Part shown: in pieces, positions 22,850-31,426 of the stretch
Layout: every line of letters begins with the position of its first letter
How positions within the stretch are numbered: the stretch's first letter is position 1
Source: GCA-2862585 sp965661345
GTDB taxonomy: Bacteria > Bacteroidota > Bacteroidia > Flavobacteriales > UBA7312
Direction: 5' to 3'
NCBI GenBank assembly: GCA_965661345.1
Contig: CBFIDK010000015.1
Location: 1-31,640 of the forward strand
DNA: 31,640 bases
The notes under the pieces: generated by a model
Database searches by the model: none
What the model was told of the DNA's origin: nothing
Seen by the model: the letters and a program-made list of their open reading frames with translations, nothing else
Program-made: the position numbers and the translations under genes

Positions 22850-23314
22850 ATGAAAACATTAAGCGAAGGCGATAAAGCACCAGATTTTGGTGTTGTCAAT
22901 CAGAATAATGAAGTAATGAGTTTACAATCTTATAGAGGTAAGAAAGTCATACTTTATTTTTATCCTAAAGACAGCACGCCAGGTTGTACGGCTGAAAGCT
23001 GTAATTTACGTGATAGTTATTCAGAATTAACCACTTTGGGATTTGAAGTGATAGGAGTAAGTGCAGACAGTGTAGCCTCTCATCAAAAATTTATCTCAAA
23101 ACACGATCTTCCATTTGATTTACTTTCCGACACGGATCGAAAAGTTATAGAAGCTTATGGCGTTTGGGGACCGAAAAAATTTATGGGAAAGGAATATGAA
23201 GGTATCCACAGAACAACCTTTGTAATTGATGAAAAAGGAGTTATTGAGCGCGTTTTTAACAAAGTTAAAACGAAGGAACATACTCAACAAATTCTAGAAA
23301 CGTATAAAAAATAA
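22850..23314 (+). CDS. bcp: Thioredoxin-dependent thiol peroxidase, Bcp/PrxQ type
   Basis: This peroxiredoxin reduces hydrogen peroxide and organic hydroperoxides using thioredoxin. The peroxidatic Cys46 is in STPGCTAESCNLRD, with a second Cys51 five residues later, the intramolecular resolving position of the PrxQ subfamily. Other conserved parts are GDKAPDF at the N-terminus, VIGVSADS and RTTFVIDEKG. The length of 154 residues is normal. The ATG at 22850 gives MKTLSEGDKAPDF, matching the family; a TTG at 22829 would only add seven residues. It lies 76 nt after nth with no clear promoter seen, and 4 nt before recA. Confidence 0.95.
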   Translation: MKTLSEGDKAPDFGVVNQNNEVMSLQSYRGKKVILYFYPKDSTPGCTAESCNLRDSYSELTTLGFEVIGVSADSVASHQKFISKHDLPFDLLSDTDRKVIEAYGVWGPKKFMGKEYEGIHRTTFVIDEKGVIERVFNKVKTKEHTQQILETYKK

Positions 23315-23318
23315 AACA

Positions 23319-24323
23319 ATGAGCGATAAAGAAAAAGATGCAAAATTAAAGGCCTTACAGCTTACACTTGATAAGATGGAAAAGTCTTACGGAAAAGGAA
23401 CCGTAATGAGGCTAGGTGATAAGCCTGTAGAAAATGTTGATGCTATTCCAACCGGATCATTAGGATTGGATATTGCCTTAGGAGTAGGAGGGTATCCGAG
23501 AGGAAGGGTTATTGAAATATATGGGCCAGAATCATCAGGTAAAACAACTTTGGCAATACACGCTATCGCACAAGCTCAACGTCAAGGAGGTATAGCAGCT
23601 TTTATAGATGCAGAGCATGCTTTTGATCAAGGATATGCTGCTAATTTGGGTGTTAATATTGATGATTTACTTATCTCTCAGCCTGATAATGGCGAACAAG
23701 CGCTAGAAATTGCTGATAATTTAATCCGTTCAGGAGCAATAGATATATTAGTTGTGGATTCTGTGGCTGCTTTAACGCCTAAAAGTGAAATTGAAGGTGA
23801 AATGGGAGACACATCAGTAGGTCTTCATGCTAGACTAATGTCAAAAGCATTGAGAAAATTAACAGGTACTATCAGTAAAACCGGATGTACATGTGTTTTC
23901 ATAAACCAATTAAGAGAAAAAATTGGTGTTATGTTTGGTAATCCAGAAACTACAACAGGAGGAAATGCACTTAAATTTTACTCTTCAATTAGGTTAGATG
24001 TAAGAAAGAGTACAGCCATTAAAGATGCAGATGGTGCCATTGGTAATAAAACCCGAGTTAAAGTTGTAAAGAACAAAGTTGCACCTCCATTCAAGTTGGT
24101 TGAGTTTGATATAATGTATGGTTTAGGAATTTCAAAATCAGGAGAAATACTTGATAAAGCTGTTGACTTAGAGATTGTTCAAAAAAGTGGTTCGTGGTTT
24201 AGTTACGAAGGTGAGAAATTGGGGCAGGGAAGAGATGCTGTGAAAATTGTTTTACAAGACAATCCTGAATTATCGGATGAACTTGAAAATAAAATTAAAG
24301 AGCTTTTAAATGCCAACAGTTAA
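23319..24323 (+). CDS. recA: Recombinase RecA
   Basis: RecA forms filaments on single-stranded DNA, catalyses strand exchange and triggers LexA-type autocleavage. Walker A GPESSGKT is at 69-76; DILVVDSVAALTPKSEIEGE is the Walker B region. FINQLREKIGVMFGNPETTTGG covers loop L2, and the C-terminal domain ends in a short acidic/polar tail. The length of 334 residues is typical of this phylum and no intein is present. It follows bcp by 4 nt and precedes a TPR lipoprotein by 6 nt. No SOS-box-like inverted repeat is evident directly upstream, consistent with expression from a promoter further up. Confidence 0.98.
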   Translation: MSDKEKDAKLKALQLTLDKMEKSYGKGTVMRLGDKPVENVDAIPTGSLGLDIALGVGGYPRGRVIEIYGPESSGKTTLAIHAIAQAQRQGGIAAFIDAEHAFDQGYAANLGVNIDDLLISQPDNGEQALEIADNLIRSGAIDILVVDSVAALTPKSEIEGEMGDTSVGLHARLMSKALRKLTGTISKTGCTCVFINQLREKIGVMFGNPETTTGGNALKFYSSIRLDVRKSTAIKDADGAIGNKTRVKVVKNKVAPPFKLVEFDIMYGLGISKSGEILDKAVDLEIVQKSGSWFSYEGEKLGQGRDAVKIVLQDNPELSDELENKIKELLNANS

Positions 24324-24329
24324 CGTTTT

Positions 24330-25310
24330 ATGTTAAGATATGCATTAGTAATAGGCCTAATCTTTTTTATTTCTTGTAAAAACTCAACAGAAGTCAAGCA
24401 AGAAAGAACGATTAGTCAATTAAGTAAGGCATTAGTTGAAAATCCCTTTGACACACTTCTTTTAATGGAAAGAAGGGATTTGTACATCAAAAATGAAAAC
24501 TTTTCACAAGCGTTATTAGATCAAATTGAATTATTCAATTTAGACTCTTTAAATCTTAGTCGCCGCTTTGATTTGGCGGCTATGTATTTTAACCAGGCTG
24601 TCGATGAATCTTCATATTATTTAAAAAGTTTTTTACTGCTAGACGGAAAAGATTTTGAAACTTTCCCTAAAGCATTACTATTGCGTTCAAAGCTCAACTA
24701 TATCTTTCAGAATTATACGGAATCCTTGAACGATATAAACCGATATTTACCATTAAATAAGTTTGATGCTGAAGCATATTTCTATCGAGGATTGATTTAT
24801 AAAGAGTTAGGAGATTTAGAGATGGCAAAATCACAATTTCAAACGGCCGTTGAGCAAAACCCAGAATATATTGAGTCGTATGAGCAACTAGCATTTATTT
24901 ACGCTTTCAATGGCGATACCCTAGCTGAGTTTTATTTTAATAATGCTTTATATATTGATTCTTCTATTATTAGTTCATGGTATAACAGGGGCATGTATCA
25001 CCAAAGTTTGGGAAACTATGAAAAAGCAAAACAAAGTTATCAGGGTATTTTGAGAAGAGACTCTCTGAATATTGACGCTAATTACAATTTAGGTTATTTG
25101 GGTCTTTTGGAAGGTGATTATGAGTCAAGTGTTTCTTTTTTCTCGGCGGTCATAAGAGCCAATTTAAATAACCCATCTGCATATTTCTCTAGAGGACTTT
25201 CTTATAAATTAAAGGGAGACTTTGAAAAGGCTAGGCAAGATTTTGAATATACACTTAACCTAGATAGTAGTTTTGAAGAGGCTCGATTAGAGTTGAAAAG
25301 GCTGAAATAA
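24330..25310 (+). CDS. TPR-repeat lipoprotein
   Basis: A short signal segment ends in a lipobox (FFISC, Cys16), so the mature protein should be lipid-anchored. Tetratricopeptide repeats fill the remainder. The clearest are AEAYFYRGLIYKELGDLEMA, SSWYNRGMYHQSLGNYEKAK and PSAYFSRGLSYKLKGDFEKA. Degenerate units lie between them. TPRs mediate protein contacts, and the partner is unknown. The start lies 6 nt after recA, so the two are probably cotranscribed although no functional link is obvious. A bidirectional terminator follows immediately. Confidence 0.85.
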   Translation: MLRYALVIGLIFFISCKNSTEVKQERTISQLSKALVENPFDTLLLMERRDLYIKNENFSQALLDQIELFNLDSLNLSRRFDLAAMYFNQAVDESSYYLKSFLLLDGKDFETFPKALLLRSKLNYIFQNYTESLNDINRYLPLNKFDAEAYFYRGLIYKELGDLEMAKSQFQTAVEQNPEYIESYEQLAFIYAFNGDTLAEFYFNNALYIDSSIISSWYNRGMYHQSLGNYEKAKQSYQGILRRDSLNIDANYNLGYLGLLEGDYESSVSFFSAVIRANLNNPSAYFSRGLSYKLKGDFEKARQDFEYTLNLDSSFEEARLELKRLK

Positions 25311-25340
25311 AAAAAGGCTTCATTTAATGAAGCCTTTTTT
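25311..25340. terminator. Bidirectional Rho-independent terminator
   Basis: A 13-bp stem (from 25311 to 25323 pairing with 25327 onward, TTA loop) has A-run and T-run flanks. It can stop both the lipoprotein transcript (plus) and the csp transcript (minus). Confidence 0.9.
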
Positions 25341-25361
25341 AAATTTAAAATTTTAGTAAAT

Positions 25362-25553
25362 CTATGCTAATCTAACATTTGTAGCATTCAAGCCTTTACG
25401 GCCTTCTTCTAAGTCAAATGTAACTTTGTCATTTTCACTAATTTTGTCGATAACTCCAGAAACGTGTACAAAGTATTCGTTGTCTGATTCATCTTCTTTA
25501 ATAAAACCATATCCTTTGGTCTCATTAAAAAATTTTACTGTTCCAGTATTCAT
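25362..25553 (-). CDS. Cold-shock domain protein
   Basis: This single OB-fold cold-shock domain of 63 residues binds single-stranded RNA/DNA. It is a typical CspA-type chaperone that melts mRNA structure. The RNP1-like motif is KGYGFI and the RNP2-like motif YFVHVSGV, where VFVHFS is the usual form. The start MNTGTVKFFNETKGYGF at 25553 is right: an upstream frame extension to 25580 overlaps the -7 element. It has its own promoter (25578-25585) and ends at the bidirectional terminator. Confidence 0.94.
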   Translation of the reverse strand: MNTGTVKFFNETKGYGFIKEDESDNEYFVHVSGVIDKISENDKVTFDLEEGRKGLNATNVRLA

Positions 25554-25577
25554 ATTTGATAATTTAATTAATTTGCA

Positions 25578-25585
25578 CAAAGATA
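25578..25585 (-). promoter_or_regulatory. -7 promoter element of the cold-shock gene
   Basis: On the minus strand TATCTTTG matches TAnnTTTG and ends 24 nt before the start codon. It abuts the T tract of the rplT terminator. Leader length would be about 18-20 nt. Confidence 0.5.
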
Positions 25586-25618
25586 AATAAAAAGGTAAAC
25601 CAACACTGATTTACCTTT
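25586..25618 (-). terminator. Terminator of the thrS-infC-rpmI-rplT operon
   Basis: Read on the minus strand, AAAGGTAAA (25618-25610) pairs with TTTACCTTT (25599-25591) across a 10-nt loop and continues into a T-rich run. It lies 23 nt after the rplT stop. Confidence 0.7.
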
Positions 25619-25641
25619 CATAATTATTAAAAATATTTAAA

Positions 25642-25989
25642 TTATTTTTTTATCGCGTCAACAACCGCTTTAAATGCTTCTGGGTGATTCATTGCTAAAT
25701 CAGCCAAAACTTTTCTGTTTAATTCGATTCCATTTTTAGAAACAGCCCCCATAAATGTTGAGTAGCTCATTCCATGTTCTCTAGCACCAGCGCTAATTCT
25801 TTGAATCCATAGAGAACGAAAGTTTCTTTTCTTTTGTTTACGTCCTATGTATGCATACTGCATTGCTTTTTCAACAGCATTTTTTGCTACAGTATGTACA
25901 TTTTTTCTACGGCCGAAATAACCTTTTGCGGCTTTTAAAACCTTTTTTCTTCTAGCTTTTGCAGCTACAGCGTTTACCGATCTTGGCAT
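25642..25989 (-). CDS. rplT: 50S ribosomal protein L20
   Basis: L20 is an early 23S rRNA-binding assembly protein. The N-terminus MPRSVNAVAAKARRKKVLKA and the segment RRKNVHTVAKNAVEKAMQYA are typical. RNFRSLWIQRISAGAREHG and LNRKVLADLA complete the family pattern. The length of 115 residues is normal. It is the last gene of the thrS operon, separated from rpmI by 75 nt that hold a 5-bp hairpin (TCTCA/TGAGA). In other bacteria L20 represses its own operon by binding the mRNA; no such site can be proven here. Confidence 0.98.
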   Translation of the reverse strand: MPRSVNAVAAKARRKKVLKAAKGYFGRRKNVHTVAKNAVEKAMQYAYIGRKQKKRNFRSLWIQRISAGAREHGMSYSTFMGAVSKNGIELNRKVLADLAMNHPEAFKAVVDAIKK

Positions 25990-26064
25990 AGTTTTACAGT
26001 TTTTTGGTAGTTAGCGTCTCATCAATTGAGAACTTTTTTGGCTAAATACCTGGTTAATAAATAA

Positions 26065-26259
26065 TTACAGGCAAAGTTGTTGCTTGATGTTTTTCTCATC
26101 TGACTCGTGCACTAGGCCTGTCTTAGTCAAGTTACGCTTTTGTTTAGTCTCTTTCTTTGTAAGAATGTGACTTTTGAAAGCGTGCTTTCTTTTGATTTTA
26201 CCAGTACCCGTTAGTTTAAAACGTTTTTTAGCACTGGATTTTGTTTTCATTTTTGGCAT
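26065..26259 (-). CDS. rpmI: 50S ribosomal protein L35
   Basis: L35 is a small, very basic large-subunit protein. The 64-residue sequence starts MPKMKTKSSAKKRFKLTGTG and has the GKIKRKHAFKSHILTKK core of the family. It sits 21 nt after infC and before rplT, the conserved infC-rpmI-rplT order. The start ATG at 26259 is unambiguous. Confidence 0.97.
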   Translation of the reverse strand: MPKMKTKSSAKKRFKLTGTGKIKRKHAFKSHILTKKETKQKRNLTKTGLVHESDEKNIKQQLCL

Positions 26260-26280
26260 AATATATGTCCTTTTGTTTAC

Positions 26281-26832
26281 TTACTTCTTCTTTTTTGGAG
26301 CGATGAACATTGTCATTCTCTTTCCTTCTAGTTTGGGCATTTGCTCCACAACACCATGCTCTTCAAGAGCTTGTGCAAATTTTAATAAAAGGATTTCTCC
26401 TTTTTCTTTAAATACGATGCTTCGTCCTCTAAAAAATACGAATGCTTTCACTTTCGATCCTTCTTCTAAGAATTTTAGCGCGTGTTTAGTTTTAAAATTC
26501 AAGTCATGCTCTTCAGTATTAGGGCCAAATCTTATCTCCTTAATTACTGTTTTACTGGCATTTGCTTTTATAACTTTTTGTCTCTTCTTCTGATCGTACA
26601 AGAACTTTTTGTAATCAATAATTTTACAAACTGGAGGACTTGCTTTTGGAGAAATTTCTACCAAGTCAAGACCCTTCTGAGATGCAACACTCAATGCTTT
26701 TGCTAAAGGAAATACTCCAGGTTCTATCCCTTCGCCCACCAAACGCACTTCTTGAGCAGTAATGTTTTGATTTATTCTGTGCTCATCTTCAGTTTTTCTC
26801 CTTTGATAATTATTTCTTCTTCTTATTGCGAT
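26281..26832 (-). CDS. infC: Translation initiation factor IF-3, probable ATC start
   Basis: IF-3 binds the 30S subunit, prevents 50S joining and checks the start codon. The core is clear: EVRLVGEGIEPGVFPLAKAL, LVEISPKASPPVCKIIDY and the C-terminal IKEIRFGPNTEEHDLNFK. The first ATG/GTG/TTG in frame (GTG at 26748) cuts into the conserved N-terminal domain. The frame stays open upstream and encodes IAIRRRNNYQRRKTEDEHRI, matching the flavobacterial start MAIRRR. So translation should begin at ATC (26832), giving 183 residues. Non-AUG starts are known for infC and serve autoregulation. The gene starts 26 nt after thrS. Confidence 0.9.
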   Translation of the reverse strand: MAIRRRNNYQRRKTEDEHRINQNITAQEVRLVGEGIEPGVFPLAKALSVASQKGLDLVEISPKASPPVCKIIDYKKFLYDQKKRQKVIKANASKTVIKEIRFGPNTEEHDLNFKTKHALKFLEEGSKVKAFVFFRGRSIVFKEKGEILLLKFAQALEEHGVVEQMPKLEGKRMTMFIAPKKKK

Positions 26833-26858
26833 GTCTTTTAGATTTAAATAAAAGTTAG

Positions 26859-28802
26859 TTATTCAAAATTACTAATTAGTTGTTCAATTTCATGGTTAAT
26901 ATGCTTAACAAACTCATCGGTTTTCATATTACCCATATCTTCTCCGCCGTGCTTTCTTACAGACACTTTTTCTTCACTCTCTTCTTTCTCACCAACGATA
27001 AGCATATACGGCACTTTACTCATTTCAGCATCTCTTATCTTTCTACCTGCCTTTTCTGCTCTGGTGTCAATGAGGGCGCGAATATCGTAATTATTTAGCA
27101 GATTTAAAATATTTTCAGCGTAATCGTGGTATTTTTCACTTATGGGTAGAATTATCACTTGATTTGGCGTCAACCAAAGTGGGAAATTCCCAGCGCAATG
27201 CTCTAGTAAAACAGAAATAAATCGTTCCATAGAACCAAATGGTGCTCGGTGAATCATTACAGGCCTGTGTGTTTTATTGTCTGAACCTATAAATTCAAGT
27301 TCAAATCTATCTGGCAAATTGTAATCGACTTGAATAGTTCCAAGTTGCCATTTTCTTCCAAGAGCATCTTTTACCATGAAGTCTAATTTAGGACCATAAA
27401 ATGCTGCTTCACCATATTCTATCACCGTATCGATTCCTTTTTCTTCGGTAGCTTCTAAAATTGCTTTTTCTGCTTTTTCCCAATTTTCAACGGATCCGAT
27501 ATATTTTTCTGGTGTGTTTGTATCTCTTAGCGATATTTGAGCTGTAAATTGCTCAAAGCTAAGTGTTTTAAAAATGTAAAGTACTAGATCAATTACCTTA
27601 ATAAATTCATCTTTAACTTGCTCAGGAGTACAGAAAATATGCGCATCGTCTTGAGTAAAGCCTCTTACTCGGGATAGTCCATGAAGTTCTCCCGATTGTT
27701 CGTATCTGTAAACCGTTCCGAATTCGGCAAAACGAATAGGTAAATCTTTGTATGACCTTGGTTTGGTTTTATAAATTTCACAATGATGTGGGCAATTCAT
27801 TGGTTTTAGTAAAAATTCTTCTCCGTCAGCAGGTGTGTTGATGGGCTGAAAAGAATCTGCGCCATATTTCGCATAATGACCTGAACATACATACAATTCT
27901 TTACTACCTATGTGTGGGGTAATAACCTGGTCGTATCCTGCTGTTTTTTGTGCCTTTTTTAAGAAGTTTTCTAATCGTTCTCGTAGTGCCGCTCCTTTTG
28001 GTAACCACAAAGGCAAACCTTGTCCCACTTTTTGAGAGAATGAAAACAATTCCATTTCTTTTCCAAGCTTTCTATGGTCTCTTTTTTTAGCTTCTTCTAA
28101 AAGGTTTAGATATTCGGTTAACTCTTTTTGTTTAGGAAAGCTGATTCCATATATTCGACTTAGCTGCTTGTTGTTTTCATCGCCTCTCCAATAGGCACCA
28201 GCTATGTTAAGAAGCTTTGTCGATTTTATGAAAGAAGTATTTGGAATATGTGGGCCTCTGCATAAATCAGTAAAATTTCCTTGAGTATAGAATGTTATTT
28301 TTCCATCCTCTAAGTCTTCTAGTAATTCTAGCTTATATTCATCGCCTTTTTCTTTGAAGTAATTGATGGCGTCTTGCTTGGAGATTTCTTGACGACTGTA
28401 TTCGTTTTTTTGTCGTGCTAATTCAAGCATTTTAGCTTCAATTTTATTGAAGTCATCTGATGATACACTGTGGTCGCCAAAGTCAACATCGTAATAAAAA
28501 CCATTTTCAATGGCAGGTCCAATTCCTAATTTCACACCAGGGTATAATGATTCTAGAGCCTCCGCCATAAGATGCGCGGATGAGTGCCACATGGTTTGCT
28601 TTCCAATTTCATCGTTCCAAGTAAGGAGTTTTAAAGTGCAATCTTTTTCAAGGGGTCTTGTGGCGTCCCATACTTCTTCATCAACCTGACACGCTAGCAC
28701 GTTTCTTGCCAAGCCTTCACTAATTCCTTTTGCAATATCCATTGCAGTAGTGCCTTTAGCAACACTTCTTGAAGATCCGTCTGGAAGAGTTATTTCTATC
28801 AT
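26859..28802 (-). CDS. thrS: Threonyl-tRNA synthetase
   Basis: ThrRS charges tRNA-Thr and edits Ser-tRNA-Thr. The N-terminal TGS domain (about 1-60) is followed by the editing domain with HSSAHLMAEALE (HxxxH). The catalytic core has NCPHHCEIY (zinc Cys), motif 2 in RFAEFGTVYRYEQSGELHGL, and motif 3 in HRAPFGSMERF. A C-terminal anticodon-binding domain follows (LTPNQVIILPISEKYHDYA). The length of 647 residues is normal. It heads the thrS-infC-rpmI-rplT operon and has a -7 element at 28833-28840. Confidence 0.97.
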   Translation of the reverse strand: MIEITLPDGSSRSVAKGTTAMDIAKGISEGLARNVLACQVDEEVWDATRPLEKDCTLKLLTWNDEIGKQTMWHSSAHLMAEALESLYPGVKLGIGPAIENGFYYDVDFGDHSVSSDDFNKIEAKMLELARQKNEYSRQEISKQDAINYFKEKGDEYKLELLEDLEDGKITFYTQGNFTDLCRGPHIPNTSFIKSTKLLNIAGAYWRGDENNKQLSRIYGISFPKQKELTEYLNLLEEAKKRDHRKLGKEMELFSFSQKVGQGLPLWLPKGAALRERLENFLKKAQKTAGYDQVITPHIGSKELYVCSGHYAKYGADSFQPINTPADGEEFLLKPMNCPHHCEIYKTKPRSYKDLPIRFAEFGTVYRYEQSGELHGLSRVRGFTQDDAHIFCTPEQVKDEFIKVIDLVLYIFKTLSFEQFTAQISLRDTNTPEKYIGSVENWEKAEKAILEATEEKGIDTVIEYGEAAFYGPKLDFMVKDALGRKWQLGTIQVDYNLPDRFELEFIGSDNKTHRPVMIHRAPFGSMERFISVLLEHCAGNFPLWLTPNQVIILPISEKYHDYAENILNLLNNYDIRALIDTRAEKAGRKIRDAEMSKVPYMLIVGEKEESEEKVSVRKHGGEDMGNMKTDEFVKHINHEIEQLISNFE

Positions 28803-28832
28803 TTTATATTTTTAATACTCAGAGTGAGCTTG

Positions 28833-28840
28833 CAAATATA
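28833..28840 (-). promoter_or_regulatory. -7 promoter element of thrS operon
   Basis: On the minus strand TATATTTG matches TAnnTTTG and ends 30 nt before the thrS ATG. I see no good -33 at 19-21 bp. No T-box or other long leader fits. Confidence 0.5.
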
Positions 28841-28879
28841 ATCAAATGACCGATAAGATAGTATGCTTTGAATGATGAC

Positions 28880-30508
28880 TTAAACTTGTATGATTCCAGG
28901 ATTATATTTGGAGGTAATAGGTGAATGATTGGCGGCTTCTATACCCATTGAAATAATTTTCCGTGTCTCTCTAGGGTCAATGATAGCATCTATCCACAAG
29001 CGTGATGCTGCATAATAAGGAGAGGTTTGCCTGTTGTATCTTTCTGTGATTGTTTTTAACAGTTCTTCTTCATCTTTCGTGCTAATTTTTTTGCCTTTGG
29101 TCTTCAAGGATGATTTTTCAATTTGAAGCAAAACTTTTGCAGCTTGCTCACCACCCATTACGGCTATTTTTGCGGATGGCCAAGCAACGATTAATCTTGG
29201 GTCATAGGCTTTTCCACACATGGCATAATTTCCTGCGCCATAGGAATTCCCCATTATGACAGTAAACTTTGGAACGACAGAGTTGCTCATGGCATTTACC
29301 ATTTTAGCGCCGTCTTTAATTATTCCTTGATGTTCTGATCTTGAGCCTACCATAAATCCAGTAACATCTTGAAGAAATACAAGTGGAATCTTCTTTTGGT
29401 TGCAATTCGCTATAAATCGAGCGGCTTTGTCAGCGGAGTCTGAATAAATTACACCACCGAATTGCATTTCTCCCTTTTTATTTTTTACTAGTTTTCGTTG
29501 GTTTGCAACAATTCCTACGGCCCATCCATCAATTCGAGCATATCCACAAAGGATGGTTGCGCCGTATCCTTTTTTATACTCTTGGAATTTCGAATTGTCA
29601 ACCAAGTGTTCAATGATATCTATTGTATCGTAAGATTTCTCTCTGTTTTCTGGTAAAACTCGAATTATATCCTCGCTGTTTTTTTGTGGATCCTCAGGAG
29701 CTACTCTGTTAAATCCAGCGTTTTCAAAATGCCCAATTTTATCCATTATTTCTCGGATATTTTTTAAGCAATCTTTATCGTCTTTTGATTTATAATCGGT
29801 AACGCCTGAAATTTCACAGTGGGTTTCTGCACCTCCGAGCGTTTCATTATCAATGTCTTCTCCAATGGCAGCTTTCACCAAATAACTTCCGGCTAAAAAT
29901 ATAGTTCCAGTTTTGTTAACTATCAATGCTTCATCGCTCATTATTGGCAGGTAAGCTCCACCTGCTACACATGAGCCCATAACAGCCGATATCTGAGTTA
30001 TACCCATTGAAGACATTATGGCATTATTTCTGAAAATTCTTCCAAAATGCTCTTTGTCTGGAAATATTTCGTCTTGTAGAGGAAGAAAAACGCCTGCACT
30101 ATCCACTAGGTAGATGATGGGGATTTTATTTTCCATTGCAATTTCTTGAGCTCTTAAATTTTTCTTGGCAGTGATTGGAAACCATGCGCCTGCTTTGACA
30201 GTTGAGTCATTAGCGACAATAACACATAGCTTTTTACTTACATATCCTAAAACAACAACAACTCCTCCAGATGGACAACCGCCATATTCTTCATACATTC
30301 CATCACCAACAAATGAGCCTATTTCTACTGTTTCTGTTTCCTCATCGACTAAAAAATCAATTCGTTCTCTAGCTGTTAATTTACCTTGTTTGTGTTGTTT
30401 TTCAATTTTTTCTTTTCCACCACCAATTTTAATTTTATTAAGTTTTTGATTCATTTCTGAAATCATCAACTTCATTTTATCTTCATTTTTATTTAATTCT
30501 AAGTCCAT
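28880..30508 (-). CDS. Acyl-CoA carboxylase carboxyltransferase (beta) subunit, methylcrotonyl-CoA-carboxylase-like
   Basis: This subunit transfers CO2 from carboxybiotin to an acyl-CoA. Both crotonase-fold halves are present: IYLVDSAGVFLPLQDEIFPD with FGRIFRNNA in the first, QDVTGFMVGSRSEHQGI and NSYGAGNYAMCGKAYDPR with AVMGGEQAAKVL in the second. The FPD-HFGRIF and GNYAMCGKAY blocks resemble methylcrotonyl-CoA carboxylase (leucine breakdown) more than propionyl-CoA carboxylase, but geranyl- or propionyl-CoA cannot be excluded. The length of 542 fits. No biotin carboxylase or biotin-carrier gene lies in the window, so its partner subunit is encoded elsewhere. It lies 18 nt after the WbqC-like gene. 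Confidence 0.88.
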   Translation of the reverse strand: MDLELNKNEDKMKLMISEMNQKLNKIKIGGGKEKIEKQHKQGKLTARERIDFLVDEETETVEIGSFVGDGMYEEYGGCPSGGVVVVLGYVSKKLCVIVANDSTVKAGAWFPITAKKNLRAQEIAMENKIPIIYLVDSAGVFLPLQDEIFPDKEHFGRIFRNNAIMSSMGITQISAVMGSCVAGGAYLPIMSDEALIVNKTGTIFLAGSYLVKAAIGEDIDNETLGGAETHCEISGVTDYKSKDDKDCLKNIREIMDKIGHFENAGFNRVAPEDPQKNSEDIIRVLPENREKSYDTIDIIEHLVDNSKFQEYKKGYGATILCGYARIDGWAVGIVANQRKLVKNKKGEMQFGGVIYSDSADKAARFIANCNQKKIPLVFLQDVTGFMVGSRSEHQGIIKDGAKMVNAMSNSVVPKFTVIMGNSYGAGNYAMCGKAYDPRLIVAWPSAKIAVMGGEQAAKVLLQIEKSSLKTKGKKISTKDEEELLKTITERYNRQTSPYYAASRLWIDAIIDPRETRKIISMGIEAANHSPITSKYNPGIIQV

Positions 30509-30526
30509 GTCAATTAAATTTAATGG

Positions 30527-31135
30527 TTATAATTTTAATGATTCTAGATAGTATTTGGAATTATTACCTTCATTAAAAAGCAAGTCTAATATACTCAGGT
30601 TTGAAATAAAGCCATGTTTATTTTCAAAAACTTGAATGTATCTTGGAAAGTTGGCGGTATTAAATTTATAATTTCTCAAGTCATTATGTTCAGTTTCTTG
30701 AGAATATTTAGTGGTAAACTTAAATTCCGTGGAAATGCCAATCTTTGAAGAAATAAATGTCATCATTTCTAAATTCAAGTCAACTAAATTCGTGTATTTT
30801 TTATGAAATAATGCTTCTAACTCATCCTCAAAATATTCAAAGAAAGGGGATGAGCGATACGAACTCATTAAGCTTTGCCAGTGTTCTTTTTGCCATTTGT
30901 GGTCATAGCTTATTTTTATGTCTTTTAGGATTGTTTTAGAGCTACTTTTTCTAGATTTAGGAACGGTAAGGTTTAATCTTCCATTTGCTCCATAAATATC
31001 ACAGCGATTTCGTAATGTTTGTTTTACAAAAAAGTCATTAATTTCTATGATGCAATCGAACTGATGCAAGTATGCATAGTATTCGATTGGCGCCATGTAG
31101 CTACAGGGTATAAGATATCTTTTAGTGGACGGCAT
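30527..31135 (-). CDS. WbqC-like family protein
   Basis: The 202-residue product starts MPSTKRYLIPCSYMAPIEYY. It continues with INDFFVKQTLRNRCDIYGAN and GRLNLTVPKSRKSSSKTILK, then KWQKEHWQSLMSSYRSSPFFEYF, all typical of the WbqC-like family. This family is named after an O-antigen cluster gene; its biochemical function is not established. In Bacteroidota it often lies directly downstream of lepB, as here, where its ATG overlaps the end of the signal peptidase frame by 14 nt. Confidence 0.85.
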   Translation of the reverse strand: MPSTKRYLIPCSYMAPIEYYAYLHQFDCIIEINDFFVKQTLRNRCDIYGANGRLNLTVPKSRKSSSKTILKDIKISYDHKWQKEHWQSLMSSYRSSPFFEYFEDELEALFHKKYTNLVDLNLEMMTFISSKIGISTEFKFTTKYSQETEHNDLRNYKFNTANFPRYIQVFENKHGFISNLSILDLLFNEGNNSKYYLESLKL

Positions 31136-31415
31136 TAAATAATCTATTCCATCTGATTTTGTTGATGCCTGTTTTGTTTTTATCCCAGCTCATCCATATG
31201 AATAGGGCTTTTCCAACTACATGATCTTCAGGAACAAAGCCCCAATATCTAGAGTCAAGAGAGTTGTGTCTATTGTCTCCCATCATCCAGTAGTAGTTCA
31301 TGTTAAAGGTGTAGCTTGATGCTAAATTATCATTAATATAAATCAATAATTCATTATGTCTGTTATCTAATATGCATGTTAATGATTTATTATTCATGTT
31401 AGTTAATTCATCCAA
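31122..31415 (-). pseudogene. lepB: Signal peptidase I, C-terminal part (frame broken or assembly error)
   Basis: Signal peptidase I cleaves Sec signal peptides at the cytoplasmic membrane. This piece carries the last conserved box: YTFNMNYYWMMGDNRHNS with LDSRYWGFVPEDHVVGKA, ending in FIWMSWDKNKTGINKIRW. The catalytic Ser and Lys lie further upstream and are not in the window. The frame is open only up to 31448, where TAA (31449-31451) blocks it. The upstream coding sequence continues in another frame, so one base may be missing near 31427-31450. The only in-frame starts (TTG 31415, ATG 31397) would give a piece without catalytic residues. It overlaps the WbqC-like gene by 14 nt. Confidence 0.7.
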
Positions 31416-31426
31416 ATCACCAATAT

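Noticed and set aside
26174..26593. Plus-strand open frame of 139 codons opposite infC and rpmI
   Set aside because: The hydrophobic, Phe/Leu-rich product is what antisense reading of Lys-rich ribosomal genes gives.
30165..30449. Plus-strand open frame of 94 codons opposite the acyl-CoA carboxylase gene
   Set aside because: It is a shadow of the strongly conserved carboxyltransferase frame on the other strand and resembles no protein.
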